Notes: generated by a model from the letters alone, not told the origin. A stretch of 64,000 nt of DNA from Alcaligenaceae bacterium (GCA_013416445.1 JACCER010000018.1:1-64000), one strand, 5' to 3'. Shown: positions 10,384 through 19,962, numbered from the stretch's first letter. A program made the numbers and translations.

Positions 10384-11019
10384 GTGCTGACGACTGCAAA
10401 ACCAACATTTTCAACGCTTCGCGCCGGTTTGGCGGCAAGTGTTCTGGCCGTGGCTCTTTCGGCCTGCGGCTCAACCAACTGGGGCTTTCCGTACCGCCCC
10501 GATGTCCAACAGGGCAACTGGATTACTTCGGAACAAGTCGCGCAACTGCAAAAAGGCATGACGCGCGAACAAGTCCGCTTCATTTTGGGCACACCCACTT
10601 TGCAAGACGTATTCCGCACCAATCGCTGGGACTACCCCTACTATAACAAGCCGGGTTACGGAAAAGAACAAGAGCGCAAGTTCACGGTCTGGTTCGAAGG
10701 CGATAGCCTGGAGCGCTGGGAGGGTGACGAACAACCCAACAGGCAGCCATTCCAGAAGGCCGACACCGGCGCCAGCCTGAAGTCCAATGACGACAGCAAT
10801 GCGAACAGCGCCGAAAGCGACTCGGGTGGCGTGCAAACTTCTCCCGTCGATACGGTATCCTCCGGCAGCAACATGATGCCATCGGACCGTACCCCTGAAG
10901 CCGCAACGCAAGACGCCGCGCCGCAACACCGGCAACCCATACTGAACGCCAACGAGCCGCGCCGCGCCGACCCAGGCGTACCCACGCCAGGCCGCAATTC
11001 CGGCCAACCGCTACTCTAG
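10384..11019 (+). CDS. bamE: Outer membrane protein assembly factor BamE
   Basis: Lipoprotein subunit of the BAM complex that inserts beta-barrel proteins. The product starts at a GTG preceded by AGGGG. A signal peptide ends in the lipobox LSAC, so Cys28 would be the lipidated residue after export. The SmpA/OmlA fold is seen in [27 protein letters not shown] and [13 protein letters not shown]. At 211 residues it is longer than E. coli BamE (113), because of a low-complexity Ser/Asp/Asn/Pro-rich tail after about residue 115, as in other Burkholderiales. It ends 8 bp before dapB. Confidence 0.93.
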   Translation: MLTTAKPTFSTLRAGLAASVLAVALSACGSTNWGFPYRPDVQQGNWITSEQVAQLQKGMTREQVRFILGTPTLQDVFRTNRWDYPYYNKPGYGKEQERKFTVWFEGDSLERWEGDEQPNRQPFQKADTGASLKSNDDSNANSAESDSGGVQTSPVDTVSSGSNMMPSDRTPEAATQDAAPQHRQPILNANEPRRADPGVPTPGRNSGQPLL

Positions 11020-11027
11020 GAGACACC

Positions 11028-11819
11028 ATGCGTATTGCTATTGCAGGCGCCGACGGCCGCATGGGCCGCATGCTCATTGAGGCAGTCACTGCCTGCCCCG
11101 ACCTGACGCTTGCCGTTGCCCTCGATCGCCCCGGCTCGTCCTCCATCGGCCACGACGCCGGCGCTTTCCTGGGCCAGAAAACCGGGGTACTCATCACCGA
11201 CGACCTGAACGCGCTGGCACAGGCCGATTGCCTGATCGACTTCACCCGCCCGGAAGGCACCTTGCTACATTTACAAGCTTGCATCCAGCATGGCGTGAAA
11301 TGCGTTATCGGCACCACAGGCTTCACCGACGAAGGCAAGCAAGCGATACAAGCTGCCAGCCAAAAAATCGCCATCGTCTTCGCCCCCAACATGAGCGTAG
11401 GCGTGAACGCAACACTCAAGCTGCTCGATATGGCTGCACGCCTGCTCAACAGCGGCTACGATGCGGAAGTCTTCGAGGCTCACCACCGCCACAAGGTAGA
11501 TGCGCCCTCGGGAACTGCGCTGGCCATGGGCGAAACCGTGGCTTCGGCCTGGGGCAAAAAACTGGATGACATCGCCGATTGGGCTCGCCACGGGGAAACA
11601 GGCGCCCGGGAAACCGGCCATATTGGATTTTCAGTGGTGCGCGGTGGCGATATCGTAGGCGAGCACACTGTTTATTTTTGCGGCACGGGCGAGCGCCTGG
11701 AAATCACGCACCGCTCCACCAGCCGTGCCACCTATGCCCAGGGCAGCATGCGTGCCGCTCGTTACCTGTCGCGCAAAGATTTTGGCCTGTTCAACATGCA
11801 AGACGTATTGACCAGTTGA
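11028..11819 (+). CDS. dapB: 4-hydroxy-tetrahydrodipicolinate reductase
   Basis: NAD(P)H-dependent reductase of the diaminopimelate/lysine pathway. The 263-residue product has an N-terminal Rossmann motif [12 protein letters not shown] and [12 protein letters not shown]. The family signature [14 protein letters not shown] contains the catalytic histidine pair and lysine. The nicotinamide-side motif GTTGF is also present. An AGGAG ribosome site lies 5 bp before the ATG. The gene is directly downstream of bamE, an association also seen in related genomes. Confidence 0.97.
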   Translation: MRIAIAGADGRMGRMLIEAVTACPDLTLAVALDRPGSSSIGHDAGAFLGQKTGVLITDDLNALAQADCLIDFTRPEGTLLHLQACIQHGVKCVIGTTGFTDEGKQAIQAASQKIAIVFAPNMSVGVNATLKLLDMAARLLNSGYDAEVFEAHHRHKVDAPSGTALAMGETVASAWGKKLDDIADWARHGETGARETGHIGFSVVRGGDIVGEHTVYFCGTGERLEITHRSTSRATYAQGSMRAARYLSRKDFGLFNMQDVLTS

Positions 11820-11836
11820 TTTCTGTACGATGCGGT

Positions 11837-11868
11837 TGTCGGGTTACGTGTTTCACGCTAACCCGATA
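11837..11868. repeat. Dispersed palindromic repeat, degenerate (copy 3)
   Basis: TGTCGGGTTACGTG, loop, CACGCTAACCCGATA. The two arms have co-varied relative to other copies (GGGTTA with TAACCC), so the hairpin is kept. It lies between the convergent genes dapB and murB. Confidence 0.6.
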
Positions 11869-11903
11869 ACAGCACACCAAAAAACACCTGCCATCACTGG
11901 CAA

Positions 11904-12923
11904 TTACCCCACCCTCACCGGCTCTTGTTCCAGCCGCACGCCAAAGCGCCGCTCGACATCTTCCCGTATTGCCTGGGCCAGCGATTCGATATCTTGCGCG
12001 GTGGCCCCGCCATGGTTCACCAAAACCAGCGCCTGGCGATCGTGCACGCCTGCAGGACCCATGCGGCGTCCCTTCCAGCCCGCCTGATCTATCAACCAGC
12101 CGGCGGCCAGCTTATACAAGCCATCAGGCTGCGGATACACGACCACATTTGGATGAGCCTGCCTGATGGCATCCAGCACATCGGCCCCAACCACCGGGTT
12201 CTTGAAAAAGCTGCCCGCATTGCCCAACACCGCCGGATCAGGCAGCTTATGCCGCCGTATCTCGCACACCGCATCAAACACTTGTTGCGCCGTCGTACTG
12301 GCCCCGGCCTGTGCCAATACCGGATGCCGCTGCAGATCAGGGTAAGACAGTACCGGTTGCCACTGTCGCGGCAGGCAAAACCGCACTTTGACTATCAGCC
12401 AGCGGCCTGGCTTGGCCTGCTTGAAAAAACTGTTGCGATACGAAAACCCGCAATCCGCCGCACCCATTTCCACCGCTCGGCCTTTGCGCAGATCCCATGC
12501 CACGAGGCTATGAAAGCGCTGATCCAGTTCCACACCATAAGCGCCGATATTCTGCACCGGCGCAGCCCCTACCGTACCCGGGATCAGGGCAAGGTTTTCC
12601 AGACCATTCCAGCCGCGCTCTACGCAGCCAGCCACAAAATCGTGCCAGACCTCGCCCGCATGCGCCTCGACAATGACATGGCTATCAGTCTGCTCATAAA
12701 TACCAACGCCGCGCGATTCAAGCTTGACGACCAGGCTATCGATGTTGGGCACCAGCACCACATTGCTGCCGCCACCCAGGACAAACACGCTGGCATGGCG
12801 AGCCGCCAGCCTGGTAAGCTCGGGAAGCTGGTCTGGCGTTTGCAAGCGCAACAGCGCCCGCGCATGGGCTTGCAAGCCCAACGTATTAAAGGAAGTAAGA
12901 TCCTGATCGGTAATTTGCAGCAA
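11904..12923 (-). CDS. murB: UDP-N-acetylenolpyruvoylglucosamine reductase
   Basis: FAD enzyme that reduces the enolpyruvyl ether to UDP-N-acetylmuramic acid in peptidoglycan synthesis. Type I MurB motifs are present: GGGSNVVLV (FAD), [25 protein letters not shown] with the conserved arginine, [12 protein letters not shown] with the proton-donor serine, and the C-terminal glutamate in LEQEPV. I place the start at a TTG at 12923, where AGG lies seven bases upstream and the protein begins [15 protein letters not shown] as in homologues. A GTG at 12959 would add 12 non-conserved residues. It is convergent with dapB. Confidence 0.95.
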   Translation of the reverse strand: MLQITDQDLTSFNTLGLQAHARALLRLQTPDQLPELTRLAARHASVFVLGGGSNVVLVPNIDSLVVKLESRGVGIYEQTDSHVIVEAHAGEVWHDFVAGCVERGWNGLENLALIPGTVGAAPVQNIGAYGVELDQRFHSLVAWDLRKGRAVEMGAADCGFSYRNSFFKQAKPGRWLIVKVRFCLPRQWQPVLSYPDLQRHPVLAQAGASTTAQQVFDAVCEIRRHKLPDPAVLGNAGSFFKNPVVGADVLDAIRQAHPNVVVYPQPDGLYKLAAGWLIDQAGWKGRRMGPAGVHDRQALVLVNHGGATAQDIESLAQAIREDVERRFGVRLEQEPVRVG

Positions 12924-13125
12924 AATCCAGCCTGAATAAAAGACGATTTGACAGACCACCCTGCTTTCATGCTATTATTTTGGTCTTCGCTAAATATTAC
13001 TACGTTTTTAGCGGTGCTTTAACGTTATGTTTTTGCAGTAGGTTCGCCAACATGTTTACATTGCTTTCGGGCATAAGAAACCGGCAACCAAAAAACAGCA
13101 AATAAAACGGCTTACACAGCCCAAC

Positions 13126-13154
13126 TTGCACAACGTTAAAAAGCTTGCTACAAT
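13126..13154 (+). promoter_or_regulatory. Sigma-70 promoter of tRNA-Gly
   Basis: TTGCAC (13126-13131), a 17-bp spacer, and TACAAT (13149-13154). The tRNA starts 62 bp after the -10 box, so a short 5' leader must be processed off. Confidence 0.75.
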
Positions 13155-13215
13155 GCGAAGCTTCTTTCGGCGGGTTACACAACCCTACCAACACCGGAAG
13201 GCAAGCAGTACAAAT

Positions 13216-13291
13216 GCGGGAGTAGCTCAGTTGGTAGAGCGCAACCTTGCCAAGGTTGAGGTCGCGAGTTCGAGACTCGTCTCCCGCTCCA
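13216..13291 (+). tRNA. tRNA-Gly(GCC)
   Basis: This is a 76-nt cloverleaf with encoded CCA. The acceptor stem is GCGGGAG/CTCCCGC, the D arm GCTCAGTTGGTAGAGC, the anticodon arm CAACC-TTGCCAA-GGTTG with anticodon GCC, and the T arm contains GTTCGAG. It is preceded by a good sigma-70 promoter and followed by a terminator. Confidence 0.97.
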
Positions 13292-13297
13292 AATTTA

Positions 13298-13359
13298 GAT
13301 CTACAGACCTTCACTGAATTCTGTAGATCGTTGAAACAGGGGCCTTCGGCCCCTTTTTT
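13298..13359 (+). terminator. Processing hairpin and rho-independent terminator of tRNA-Gly
   Basis: A perfect 10-bp inverted repeat GATCTACAGA / TCTGTAGATC spans 13298-13329, starting seven bases after the tRNA. A compact terminator follows: GGGGCC, loop TTC, GGCCCC, then six T residues (13339-13359). Confidence 0.85.
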
Positions 13360-13438
13360 CATTCCAGCAACGCCCACTAATATGCAGGACGTCGTGGCTG
13401 TCCTCAAGCTGCCAGTCGCCCAATGATCGGTATTCTCG

Positions 13439-14371
13439 CTAACAAACCGTGCACGCCGCCAAGGCCTTGCTATTCTGCTCACGGGCATGTTCAACCAGAA
13501 AATCCAGGAACACGCGAGATCGCTGAGGGATGAATTTACGGCTCGGCAGCGCAGCATACATCGCCAGCCGCCCGGTAATCCATGGGCTCAGTACCCTAAC
13601 CAGATCCCCACTGGTAAGGTAAGGGGCCACGATATCCAGCGATATCGACGTGATGCCAGCACCGTCCAATGCCGCACGAAGCAAGGTGTCAGTATGGTTT
13701 GCAATGAGAACGGGATCGACGTTCGCCTCAACCACTTGACCCGAGCTTTGACTACACCACATGCGCCACCCTCGCAATGGTCCATCAGGTCTTTTAAGGC
13801 GCAAACACTCATGCTGCGCCAAGTCTTCAGGCATCTTGGGCGAACCGCTACGTTTCACATAAGCTGGCGACGCAACCAGGATGACTTCGGACTCAATGAT
13901 CTTACGGGCGACGATATCAGCGTTGAAACTTGCATCGGTACCCAACAAAGTAATGTCAAAGTCTTCAATAGAGGGACCCCGGTGAGCATCGACTTCTATG
14001 TCAACCACAATACCAGGGTAGCGCTGACGAAACTCTGACAGAAAAGGGGCTATCACATACGTTGCAAGGACCGGTTGCGTATGCACACGCAGCCGGCCGG
14101 AGAGCCTGTTGGTATGCGCGCTAGCAAGCGCATCAGCTTCCTCGACATCCTGCAGTATCTGGCGGACGCGAGCCAGATAAGCCTCGCCCGCTTCCGTAAG
14201 CGATACGCGCCGCGTAGTTCGCTGAAACAACCGCGTACCAAGATATTCCTCCAGTTCGGCAATCAGACGAGTCGCCACGGGAGGTGACATATCCATGGCT
14301 CGGGCTGCCGCCGCAAAACCGTTTTCGCTAGCGACACGCTCAAAGACTTGCATTGACAACAAACGATCCAT
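13439..14371 (-). CDS. LysR family transcriptional regulator
   Basis: DNA-binding regulator of 310 residues from the start MDRLLSMQVFERV at 14371, which is preceded by AGGAAGAG; a longer frame to 14443 lacks a ribosome site. The N-terminal winged helix reads ENGFAAAARAMDMSPPVATRLIAELEEYLG and RLFQRTTRRVSLTEAGEAY. A periplasmic-binding-like effector domain follows from about residue 90. It is divergent from the DUF4148 gene (191 bp gap), which is therefore a possible target. The ligand is unknown. It resembles the large LysR subgroup with adjacent oxidoreductase or secreted-protein targets. Confidence 0.9.
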   Translation of the reverse strand: MDRLLSMQVFERVASENGFAAAARAMDMSPPVATRLIAELEEYLGTRLFQRTTRRVSLTEAGEAYLARVRQILQDVEEADALASAHTNRLSGRLRVHTQPVLATYVIAPFLSEFRQRYPGIVVDIEVDAHRGPSIEDFDITLLGTDASFNADIVARKIIESEVILVASPAYVKRSGSPKMPEDLAQHECLRLKRPDGPLRGWRMWCSQSSGQVVEANVDPVLIANHTDTLLRAALDGAGITSISLDIVAPYLTSGDLVRVLSPWITGRLAMYAALPSRKFIPQRSRVFLDFLVEHAREQNSKALAACTVC

Positions 14372-14561
14372 AAGCTCTTCCTGGAAAATCCTGATTATTT
14401 CACATTCAGGAATAGTGCATGTAAGTGTTATCCATTTATTCAATTGAGCGGAAGTTCTAAAGTTACCTCATCGACGAGATCATGAGATAAACCACTCGCC
14501 GGAGCCACTGGAAACTTTCCAGGCTAGTCAAACCAAGCCATTGAACTAAAGGATATGTATC

Positions 14562-14987
14562 ATGACACGCACCCACGTCTCCGCTATCGCCTTCATTTTT
14601 GCCTCTTTATTTGCCGGACAAGCCATGGCCGCCGATACTTCTGCACCGGTTACCCGCGAGCAAGTCAAGGCAGAACTGGCCGAAGCCATCCGTACCGGCA
14701 ATATCATTGTCGGCGAAAGCAGCACCAAACTGAATCAGGAGTTCCCCCAGAACTACCCCGCACAACAAGCTGTTTCTACGGTGACCCGTGCCCAAGTGCA
14801 GGCTGAACTCGCTGAAGCCATTCGTACCGGCAATATTATGGTTGGTGAAATTGGCACAAAGCTGAACGAAATATTCCCCCATAACTATGCTCAACAGAAT
14901 GTTGCCGGCAAAAGCCGAGAGCAAGTCCAGATGGAGTTGGCTGATGCTATACGCTCAGGCCAGGTTGGCGCTTACATCGAAGCATAA
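14562..14987 (+). CDS. DUF4148 domain-containing secreted protein
   Basis: Small exported protein of unknown function, common in Burkholderiales. Its 141 residues start with a signal peptide with predicted cleavage after AMA (residues 21-23). Three internal repeats follow, each with the core REQV(K/Q)AELAEAIRTGN: at about residues 31, 76 and 118. Between repeats lies the linker GE(S/I)(S/G)TKLN(Q/E)xFPxNY, which itself occurs twice. The repeat pattern suggests a modular periplasmic protein. It is divergent from the LysR gene. No catalytic residues are recognisable. Confidence 0.88.
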   Translation: MTRTHVSAIAFIFASLFAGQAMAADTSAPVTREQVKAELAEAIRTGNIIVGESSTKLNQEFPQNYPAQQAVSTVTRAQVQAELAEAIRTGNIMVGEIGTKLNEIFPHNYAQQNVAGKSREQVQMELADAIRSGQVGAYIEA

Positions 14988-15201
14988 GACACTTAATGAT
15001 CACGCTAACACCGTGCCGGCCTGCCCCCACCCCGAACAACCTCACGAGAACCCGACAGCGTCGCTAAGTACCGTATGCACTTGAACCGAAAATGCTCTAA
15101 CTGGGGTAAATTGAAAGAGTCGTATCGACAAAGCGGCTGAATAATCTGCTGGATATGTTGGGCCAAGCAGAAATGCGCAACCGCTTTTTTGCGCCAGAAC
15201 C

Positions 15202-16788
15202 TTAAGTTGTTGCCAGGTAATGGCCTGACGCTGCGGCATCGAGAACATCGTGCCTGGGCAACTTGAAGATGGCCACTGCCTGAGTCAGATTGCGGGCTTG
15301 TTCTTCCAGGGCGCCAGCCGCCGCAGCTGCTTGTTCAACCAAAGCTGCATTTTGCTGGGTGACGCCGTCCATCTGTGACACGGCAGTATTCACCTGGTCA
15401 ATGCCGCTGGCTTGCTCTTCGGATGCCGCTGATATTTCGCTCATGATGCTGGTAACGCGGGCAACTGAATCGACAATCTCGTGCATGGTAGTGCCCGCGC
15501 TGGCGACCTGGTCTGACCCAATCGACACTTTTTGCACCGAGTCGTCAATCAATAGCTTGATTTCCTTGGCGGCAGCGGCGCTGCGCTGTGCCAGGACGCG
15601 CACTTCGGCAGCCACTACGGCAAAGCCTTTGCCCTCTTCACCAGCACGAGCAGCTTCGACGGCGGCGTTCAGGGCCAGAATGTTGGTTTGAAAGGCGATA
15701 CTGTCGATCACGCCGACAATCTCGGCGATGCGCGATGAACTGTCTGCGATGGTGCTCATGGTTTCTACAACACTGGCAACAACTGTGCCGCCGCGTTGCG
15801 CCACGGCCGATGACGTTGTCACCATGTTGTCAGCCTGGCGTGCGTTGTCGGCATTCTGTTTGACCGTCGCAGCCAGTTCTTCCATGCTTGCTGCTGTTTC
15901 TTGCAAGGCTGCTGCCTGCTCTTCGGTGCGACTGGACAAATCAATGTTCCCGGCCGAGATTTCACGCGTGCCGACGTGGATTTCACTAACACCAGAGCGG
16001 ACCTGAGCCACGATGCGAGCCAGGCTGTCTTGCATATTTTTTAGCGATGCAAGCAAGGCGCCTATTTCGTTGCGGCCTTGATCGACAATGCGATTGGTCA
16101 GATCGCCAGCGGCAATCCGCTTGAACAATTCGCTGACCTCTTGCAACGGGCGCACAATAAGACGGCGTGCCATGAGATTGACGCCTACCGAGATTGCCAA
16201 GCTTAACAACAAGGCTGCGATAAGTACTGTAGTAAATAGCGAGTAGTACGAGGAAATGCTTTGCATAGTGCTTTGACCATCGCGTTCGGACAAGTCCATC
16301 AATTTGCCACGCACTGCCATGAATTCGTCCTGCAAGCTTTGTGCGTTGTGTGCGCGGAAAGCGTCCATATCGGCCGCCTCAAGTATGCGGTCGAGAGTTT
16401 TCAAGTTGTCGCTGAGCTTGCGGTACACCTCGATGAGCGGAGCGACAAACTGTTTGTCTGATTCGATGAGATTTGTCTCAAGCGACTTAATGGCTTTTTC
16501 TGCCGATGCAAGGTGCTCGCGTGCGGTCAGCTGGGCGGCATTTTCGTGCCGACGCTCTTGAGTCACACGTGTCGCGTACCGCACCAGATCCGTGCGGGCA
16601 GACAATAGCGATAAAGTTGCCGCATTGACTGCATCACTTTGCTGTACTGACCTGCGATAAAGGTTTTGTACATCACTATTGATATGGTTAAGCGACCAGT
16701 ATCCAAGGCCGCCGAGCAACACCACTAGACTCAAAAAAACCAGAATGAATGCCAACAAGGCATTTGCGATTTTCAAATTTCTGAACAT
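15202..16788 (-). CDS. Methyl-accepting chemotaxis protein
   Basis: Inner-membrane chemoreceptor that signals through CheA/CheW. I choose the start [14 protein letters not shown] at 16788 (GGAGA upstream), giving 528 residues. TM1 is at about 10-32 and a Tar-like four-helix periplasmic sensor at about 35-185. TM2 is [19 protein letters not shown], followed by a HAMP domain. The cytoplasmic hairpin carries the highly conserved tip [20 protein letters not shown] and [19 protein letters not shown]. It has no C-terminal NWETF-type CheR tether. No che genes are nearby, so it is an orphan receptor with unknown ligand. Confidence 0.95.
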   Translation of the reverse strand: MFRNLKIANALLAFILVFLSLVVLLGGLGYWSLNHINSDVQNLYRRSVQQSDAVNAATLSLLSARTDLVRYATRVTQERRHENAAQLTAREHLASAEKAIKSLETNLIESDKQFVAPLIEVYRKLSDNLKTLDRILEAADMDAFRAHNAQSLQDEFMAVRGKLMDLSERDGQSTMQSISSYYSLFTTVLIAALLLSLAISVGVNLMARRLIVRPLQEVSELFKRIAAGDLTNRIVDQGRNEIGALLASLKNMQDSLARIVAQVRSGVSEIHVGTREISAGNIDLSSRTEEQAAALQETAASMEELAATVKQNADNARQADNMVTTSSAVAQRGGTVVASVVETMSTIADSSSRIAEIVGVIDSIAFQTNILALNAAVEAARAGEEGKGFAVVAAEVRVLAQRSAAAAKEIKLLIDDSVQKVSIGSDQVASAGTTMHEIVDSVARVTSIMSEISAASEEQASGIDQVNTAVSQMDGVTQQNAALVEQAAAAAGALEEQARNLTQAVAIFKLPRHDVLDAAASGHYLATT

Positions 16789-16864
16789 ATTTATTCTTTC
16801 TCCGTAAGCGCGCTGCCACGGCATCTTTTGACTGTGGCTTGAGTCGCACTAATTGTTTCATAAT

Positions 16865-16890
16865 TTAAATAAGGGTAAACCCTTATTTAA
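16865..16890. repeat. Perfect inverted repeat upstream of the chemoreceptor gene
   Basis: Arms TTAAATAAGGG and CCCTTATTTAA (11 bp each, perfect) around TAAA. It lies about 77 bp upstream of the chosen chemoreceptor start. Position and AT-rich symmetry suit an operator for a dimeric regulator, but no regulator can be named. Confidence 0.55.
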
Positions 16891-16957
16891 TAGAAGAATT
16901 TCCAGCTTGTTCGCTTATTCGCAGCCAACTGAATGGTTTTTTTGAGCCAGAGCGAGC

Positions 16958-17110
16958 TTGCCACTACACGAGAACTAGTCCAGAATGTAGTCCCGTCGCC
17001 TAGAGTGGTGAAATTTGTTTTCTTTTTGAATCAACTAAATGAAGACCGAACTGCGGTTCCGTGTCTCGATTCAAATTCTAAAAAGGCCCAAACTTCAGTT
17101 TGGGTTTTTT
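16958..17110 (+). ncRNA. Candidate small RNA with orphan terminator
   Basis: A terminator-like end occurs without a gene in front of it. A possible promoter is TTGCCA (16958-16963), a 17-bp spacer and CAGAAT (16981-16986), a 4/6 match for the -10. Transcription from about 16993 to the terminator at 17110 would give an RNA of about 118 nt. No known RNA family is recognised. Confidence 0.25.
17087..17110 (+). terminator. Rho-independent terminator
   Basis: The stem CCCAAAC / GTTTGGG with loop TTCA is followed by six T residues. It lies 47 bp before the next plus-strand gene and has no annotated gene upstream on the same strand. Confidence 0.8.
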
Positions 17111-17156
17111 GTTTTACGCACCCACATTTTCGTTGTGCGATGAAGGAATGTAGGCA

Positions 17157-17774
17157 ATGGATATTGCATTAATCCTGTTGATGATCGCCGCGGTGTGGCT
17201 GATCCTGCGCGTGCGTTACCAGCGCGTGCATATTGCTTTACTGGGGCGTCATTTGTCCAGCCTTCAGCTTGAGCGCCATATGGAAACACTGACGCAGGGC
17301 TACACCCGCGCCATCAACGAAAAGGCTGAAGCACGCCAGACTCAAGTGCTGGAAACCTTCACCCAGACCGAACACGCAGTAGCGGCGCATGTACAGTCGC
17401 TGGCCGACGCCATGCAGAGGGAAAGCTTGCAAGCCGCCAGCATGGGCACGCTCCCCTTCTGTCTCCCCTATGCCGAACGTTTTCTTCCCGCGCTAACACG
17501 AGATTTTCGCAAACTGCTGCACATCCATGCAGCGGGTCTACGCCATGTAGTAAACAACGAAGACCGCCTGGATATTAAAAACCGTGCCTACCAGCTCTCG
17601 GCTGAACTGTATCTGCTGCAGCACAGTTGTCACTGGTTTTGCAAATCACGAACCGTGGCCGACGCGCGGCTGCTGATACGCCACCAGATCAATCATCAGA
17701 AAGTGCTCGAATCAGTCTCTGACGTGACCCGCTCAGCGTATCTGCGATGGCTGCGAGGCACGGGCGAACGATAA
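17157..17774 (+). CDS. Hypothetical protein with N-terminal membrane anchor
   Basis: I do not recognise this 205-residue protein. Residues 3-18 (IALILLMIAAVWLILR) form a single transmembrane segment followed by basic residues, so the rest is probably cytoplasmic. Residues 40-95 look helical and could form a coiled coil. The C-terminal half contains many His, Arg and Cys residues (LLQHSCHWFCKSRTVADARLLIRHQINHQ) but no known metal motif. A GGAATG-type ribosome site precedes the ATG. It stands alone between a terminator and the binding-protein gene downstream. Confidence 0.7.
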   Translation: MDIALILLMIAAVWLILRVRYQRVHIALLGRHLSSLQLERHMETLTQGYTRAINEKAEARQTQVLETFTQTEHAVAAHVQSLADAMQRESLQAASMGTLPFCLPYAERFLPALTRDFRKLLHIHAAGLRHVVNNEDRLDIKNRAYQLSAELYLLQHSCHWFCKSRTVADARLLIRHQINHQKVLESVSDVTRSAYLRWLRGTGER

Positions 17775-17880
17775 CCTCCGTGACCCGGGGCATGGAGATT
17801 AAGGAAAACCAAGCATCTCCGGGGCCCAAGGCTTTGCAGCGTCATGTAAACGCACTATGATCAGAACCAATGACTATAAT

Positions 17881-17899
17881 GCGAATCCATCTCATTCAT
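17881..17899 (+). promoter_or_regulatory. Possible Fur box upstream of the siderophore-binding protein gene
   Basis: GCGAATCCATCTCATTCAT has GAAT and ATTC arms in roughly the spacing of a Fur box and lies 17 bp before the start codon. A TATAAT-like sequence (CTATAATG) lies just upstream. The match to the 19-bp consensus is only about half the positions, so this rests mainly on the likely iron-related function of the gene. Confidence 0.3.
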
Positions 17900-17915
17900 A
17901 TTTATTGGAAAATAC

Positions 17916-18854
17916 GTGAAACTTGCTCTTCACCTCGTCAGTCTGTGCGCCGCCCTCTCAGTAAGCATGTCCGCTACCGCATTCGAACTCGTCCATAGCA
18001 AGGGCACGGTCATCCTTCCTGCTGTATCAAGCAAGATTGTTACCTTCGACCTTGCAGTTCTAGATAGCTTGAACACCCTCGATGTGGCTGTTATTGGTGT
18101 TCCAAAGTCCAACTACCAAGGAAGCCTAGTCAAATTCAATGATGCCACGATAGTGGGAACACTATTCGAACCAGACTTCCCTATGCTCCAGAAGCTAAGC
18201 CCCGATCTTATCTTTGCAGGTAGAAGGTCTGAAAAGACAATACCAAAGCTCAAGGAAATTGCACCCACTGCCATATTTAGCAACGACCCGTCTGCTTTTC
18301 TCGACGGCTTCCGTCGCGATAACCTGGCCTTGGCCCAGGCTTTTCAGAAAGAAAACCAGGCTCGAGCAGCCATCGATATCATTGATGAAAATGTGCAAGC
18401 CTTGCATGACGTCAATAAGGGAAAAACCGCAGCCTTCCTTTTTGTCGTGAAGGATAACGTCATTGCGCATGCGCCTGGCGACCCGTTCGGATACGCCTAC
18501 GAACTTACAGGGCTGAAATCCGTCCTTCCAGTGAAGGATCCAAAGGCTCAGGCCGCTCCTCGCCCGGAGCCCGGTTCCCTCGAAGCAAAGGCCGCTGCAG
18601 CAATTCGCGCCAAGGCGATAGCATCTATTGCCAAAGCCGAGCCAGACTGGCTCATTGTGCTGGATCGCGGAGCGATCAATGGCGCAGAGAAAACCGCTGC
18701 AAACACATTGGCCAAGCATCCACAGATCAGCCAGACCCGGGCCTTCAAGGAAGGCCGCGTTTTCTATGCAGATCCGAATGCTTGGTACATCGTTGGTGGC
18801 GGACTTCGCAATATGAAGGAAATCACCGACACCATGCTGACGGCAATGAAGTAA
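17916..18854 (+). CDS. Siderophore ABC transporter substrate-binding protein (FatB/CeuE-like)
   Basis: Periplasmic receptor of a ferric-siderophore importer. The 312-residue product begins at GTG (GGAA upstream) with a signal peptide ending SATA. It has the TroA/FecB fold: IVTFDLAVLDSLNTLD and VGTLFEPDFPMLQKLSPDLIFAG form the first lobe. AHAPGDPFGYAYELTGLKSVLP and the C-terminal WYIVGGGLRNMKEITDTML form the second. The combination resembles YclQ/FatB proteins. No permease or ATPase gene is adjacent, so it must work with a transporter encoded elsewhere or be an orphan. An alanine-rich insertion lies at about 210-240. Confidence 0.88.
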   Translation: MKLALHLVSLCAALSVSMSATAFELVHSKGTVILPAVSSKIVTFDLAVLDSLNTLDVAVIGVPKSNYQGSLVKFNDATIVGTLFEPDFPMLQKLSPDLIFAGRRSEKTIPKLKEIAPTAIFSNDPSAFLDGFRRDNLALAQAFQKENQARAAIDIIDENVQALHDVNKGKTAAFLFVVKDNVIAHAPGDPFGYAYELTGLKSVLPVKDPKAQAAPRPEPGSLEAKAAAAIRAKAIASIAKAEPDWLIVLDRGAINGAEKTAANTLAKHPQISQTRAFKEGRVFYADPNAWYIVGGGLRNMKEITDTMLTAMK

Positions 18855-18913
18855 AGCGCTGTAAACGTATGGGGCAATTCTGCCCTGAGCTTGTCAAACG
18901 AACCGGGGTAATG

Positions 18914-19816
18914 TTATTTTTTTGCCGGTAATTGACTTAACTTTCGCCCACCATATTCGGCCAGGCTAATTCCTGCCAGTATCATGATCAAGGCGGTTGC
19001 GTGATAAAGGTGAAACTCTTCTCCGAGTATAGTGACCGCCAGCAACACCCCCCAAATTGGGAGCAAGTTGATGAATAGGCCGGCCCGGTTCGCGCCTATC
19101 AGTTCGACTGCCTGAATGTAGAACACTTGGCCTAAAAGAGACGGGAAAATAACGATATAAATGATTGCTATCCAGCCTTGCATATCTGGGAAGGCGGTCG
19201 CGCCCTGAACCATCTCGAAGGCCAGCAAAGGAAGAGAAGCCAAAGTTGCCCCTAAGCACAGGACAAACATCAGGCTCGTCCAATGCACCTGCGGCTTACT
19301 ACGAAGCGTCGCCGTATAAATACCGTAGGCAATGATGGCGACCAGCATCAGGGCATCGCCGCCATTGATGCTAAGCGCGATCAAATTGGCAAGCTCCCCA
19401 CGCGCAGCAATAACGATCACGCCAATGAAAGAAAACGTAAAGCCAATAGCCTGCCCTGGACCAACGCGACTGGAAAACAAGAAAAAGCTTACTGCAAATA
19501 CAAAAAGCGGCATGCCCCCTTGCAGGATGCTGGTATTTATCGCAGTGGTATAGACAAGGGCGTAATAGAACGCGACGCTAAATACAGTAAAACCAAGCGC
19601 CCCTAACAACAGTAAATAGCCCAGCCGCAGCCGGATCGCCGGCCAATCGGCAGCGATTTGTTTTTGCTTGAAAAAATATAGCGCTATCATCACAATCGCC
19701 CAGCGGATAGTGACAAGAACCATAGGCGAGGCATGACCAACCGCCAACTTGCCAGCGATTGAATTACCTGCCCAAAAGAGGGTAGTCAGCGCCAGAAGGA
19801 GGTAGGCTTTATAGAT
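18914..19816 (-). CDS. DMT family (EamA) transporter with non-AUG start
   Basis: Inner-membrane drug/metabolite exporter with ten predicted transmembrane helices in two EamA repeats. The reading frame is intact from an ATC codon at 19816. From there it reads I/M-YKAYLLLALTTLFWAGNS, the classic EamA first helix, with AAAGGA six bases upstream. No ATG, GTG or TTG exists in frame between the upstream stop and a TTG at 19747, and starting there would delete the first helix. The start is therefore probably ATC, ATT (19822), or an ATG altered by mutation or sequencing error. About 300 residues. The substrate is unknown. Confidence 0.85.
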   Translation of the reverse strand: MYKAYLLLALTTLFWAGNSIAGKLAVGHASPMVLVTIRWAIVMIALYFFKQKQIAADWPAIRLRLGYLLLLGALGFTVFSVAFYYALVYTTAINTSILQGGMPLFVFAVSFFLFSSRVGPGQAIGFTFSFIGVIVIAARGELANLIALSINGGDALMLVAIIAYGIYTATLRSKPQVHWTSLMFVLCLGATLASLPLLAFEMVQGATAFPDMQGWIAIIYIVIFPSLLGQVFYIQAVELIGANRAGLFINLLPIWGVLLAVTILGEEFHLYHATALIMILAGISLAEYGGRKLSQLPAKK

Positions 19817-19962
19817 GGCAATTCCTTTGTGCGGTGCGACCCGGTGATGAACCTATTCAGAGGTCTTGGCAAGCAAGGACACATTCTTTTATAACATCGA
19901 TAAGAATAAGGTAAGAATACATTACCTAGCCTCGGTAGACCAAGCACCAATACTCAGGCGGG

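Larger units (their letters stand above)
16789..17156. other. Intergenic region upstream of the chemoreceptor gene
   Basis: This 368-bp gap holds no convincing protein gene. It contains a perfect AT-rich inverted repeat (16865-16890) upstream of the chemoreceptor gene, and a strong plus-strand terminator (17087-17110) that has no obvious gene in front of it. The latter makes a small RNA possible. Confidence 0.6.

Noticed and set aside
11925-12935. Plus-strand 336-codon frame opposite murB
   Set aside because: Shadow of murB, which has all catalytic motifs on the minus strand.
17041-17090. tRNA fragment (CGATTCAAATTC resembles a T loop) before the orphan terminator
   Set aside because: No acceptor stem, D arm or anticodon arm could be assembled around it.
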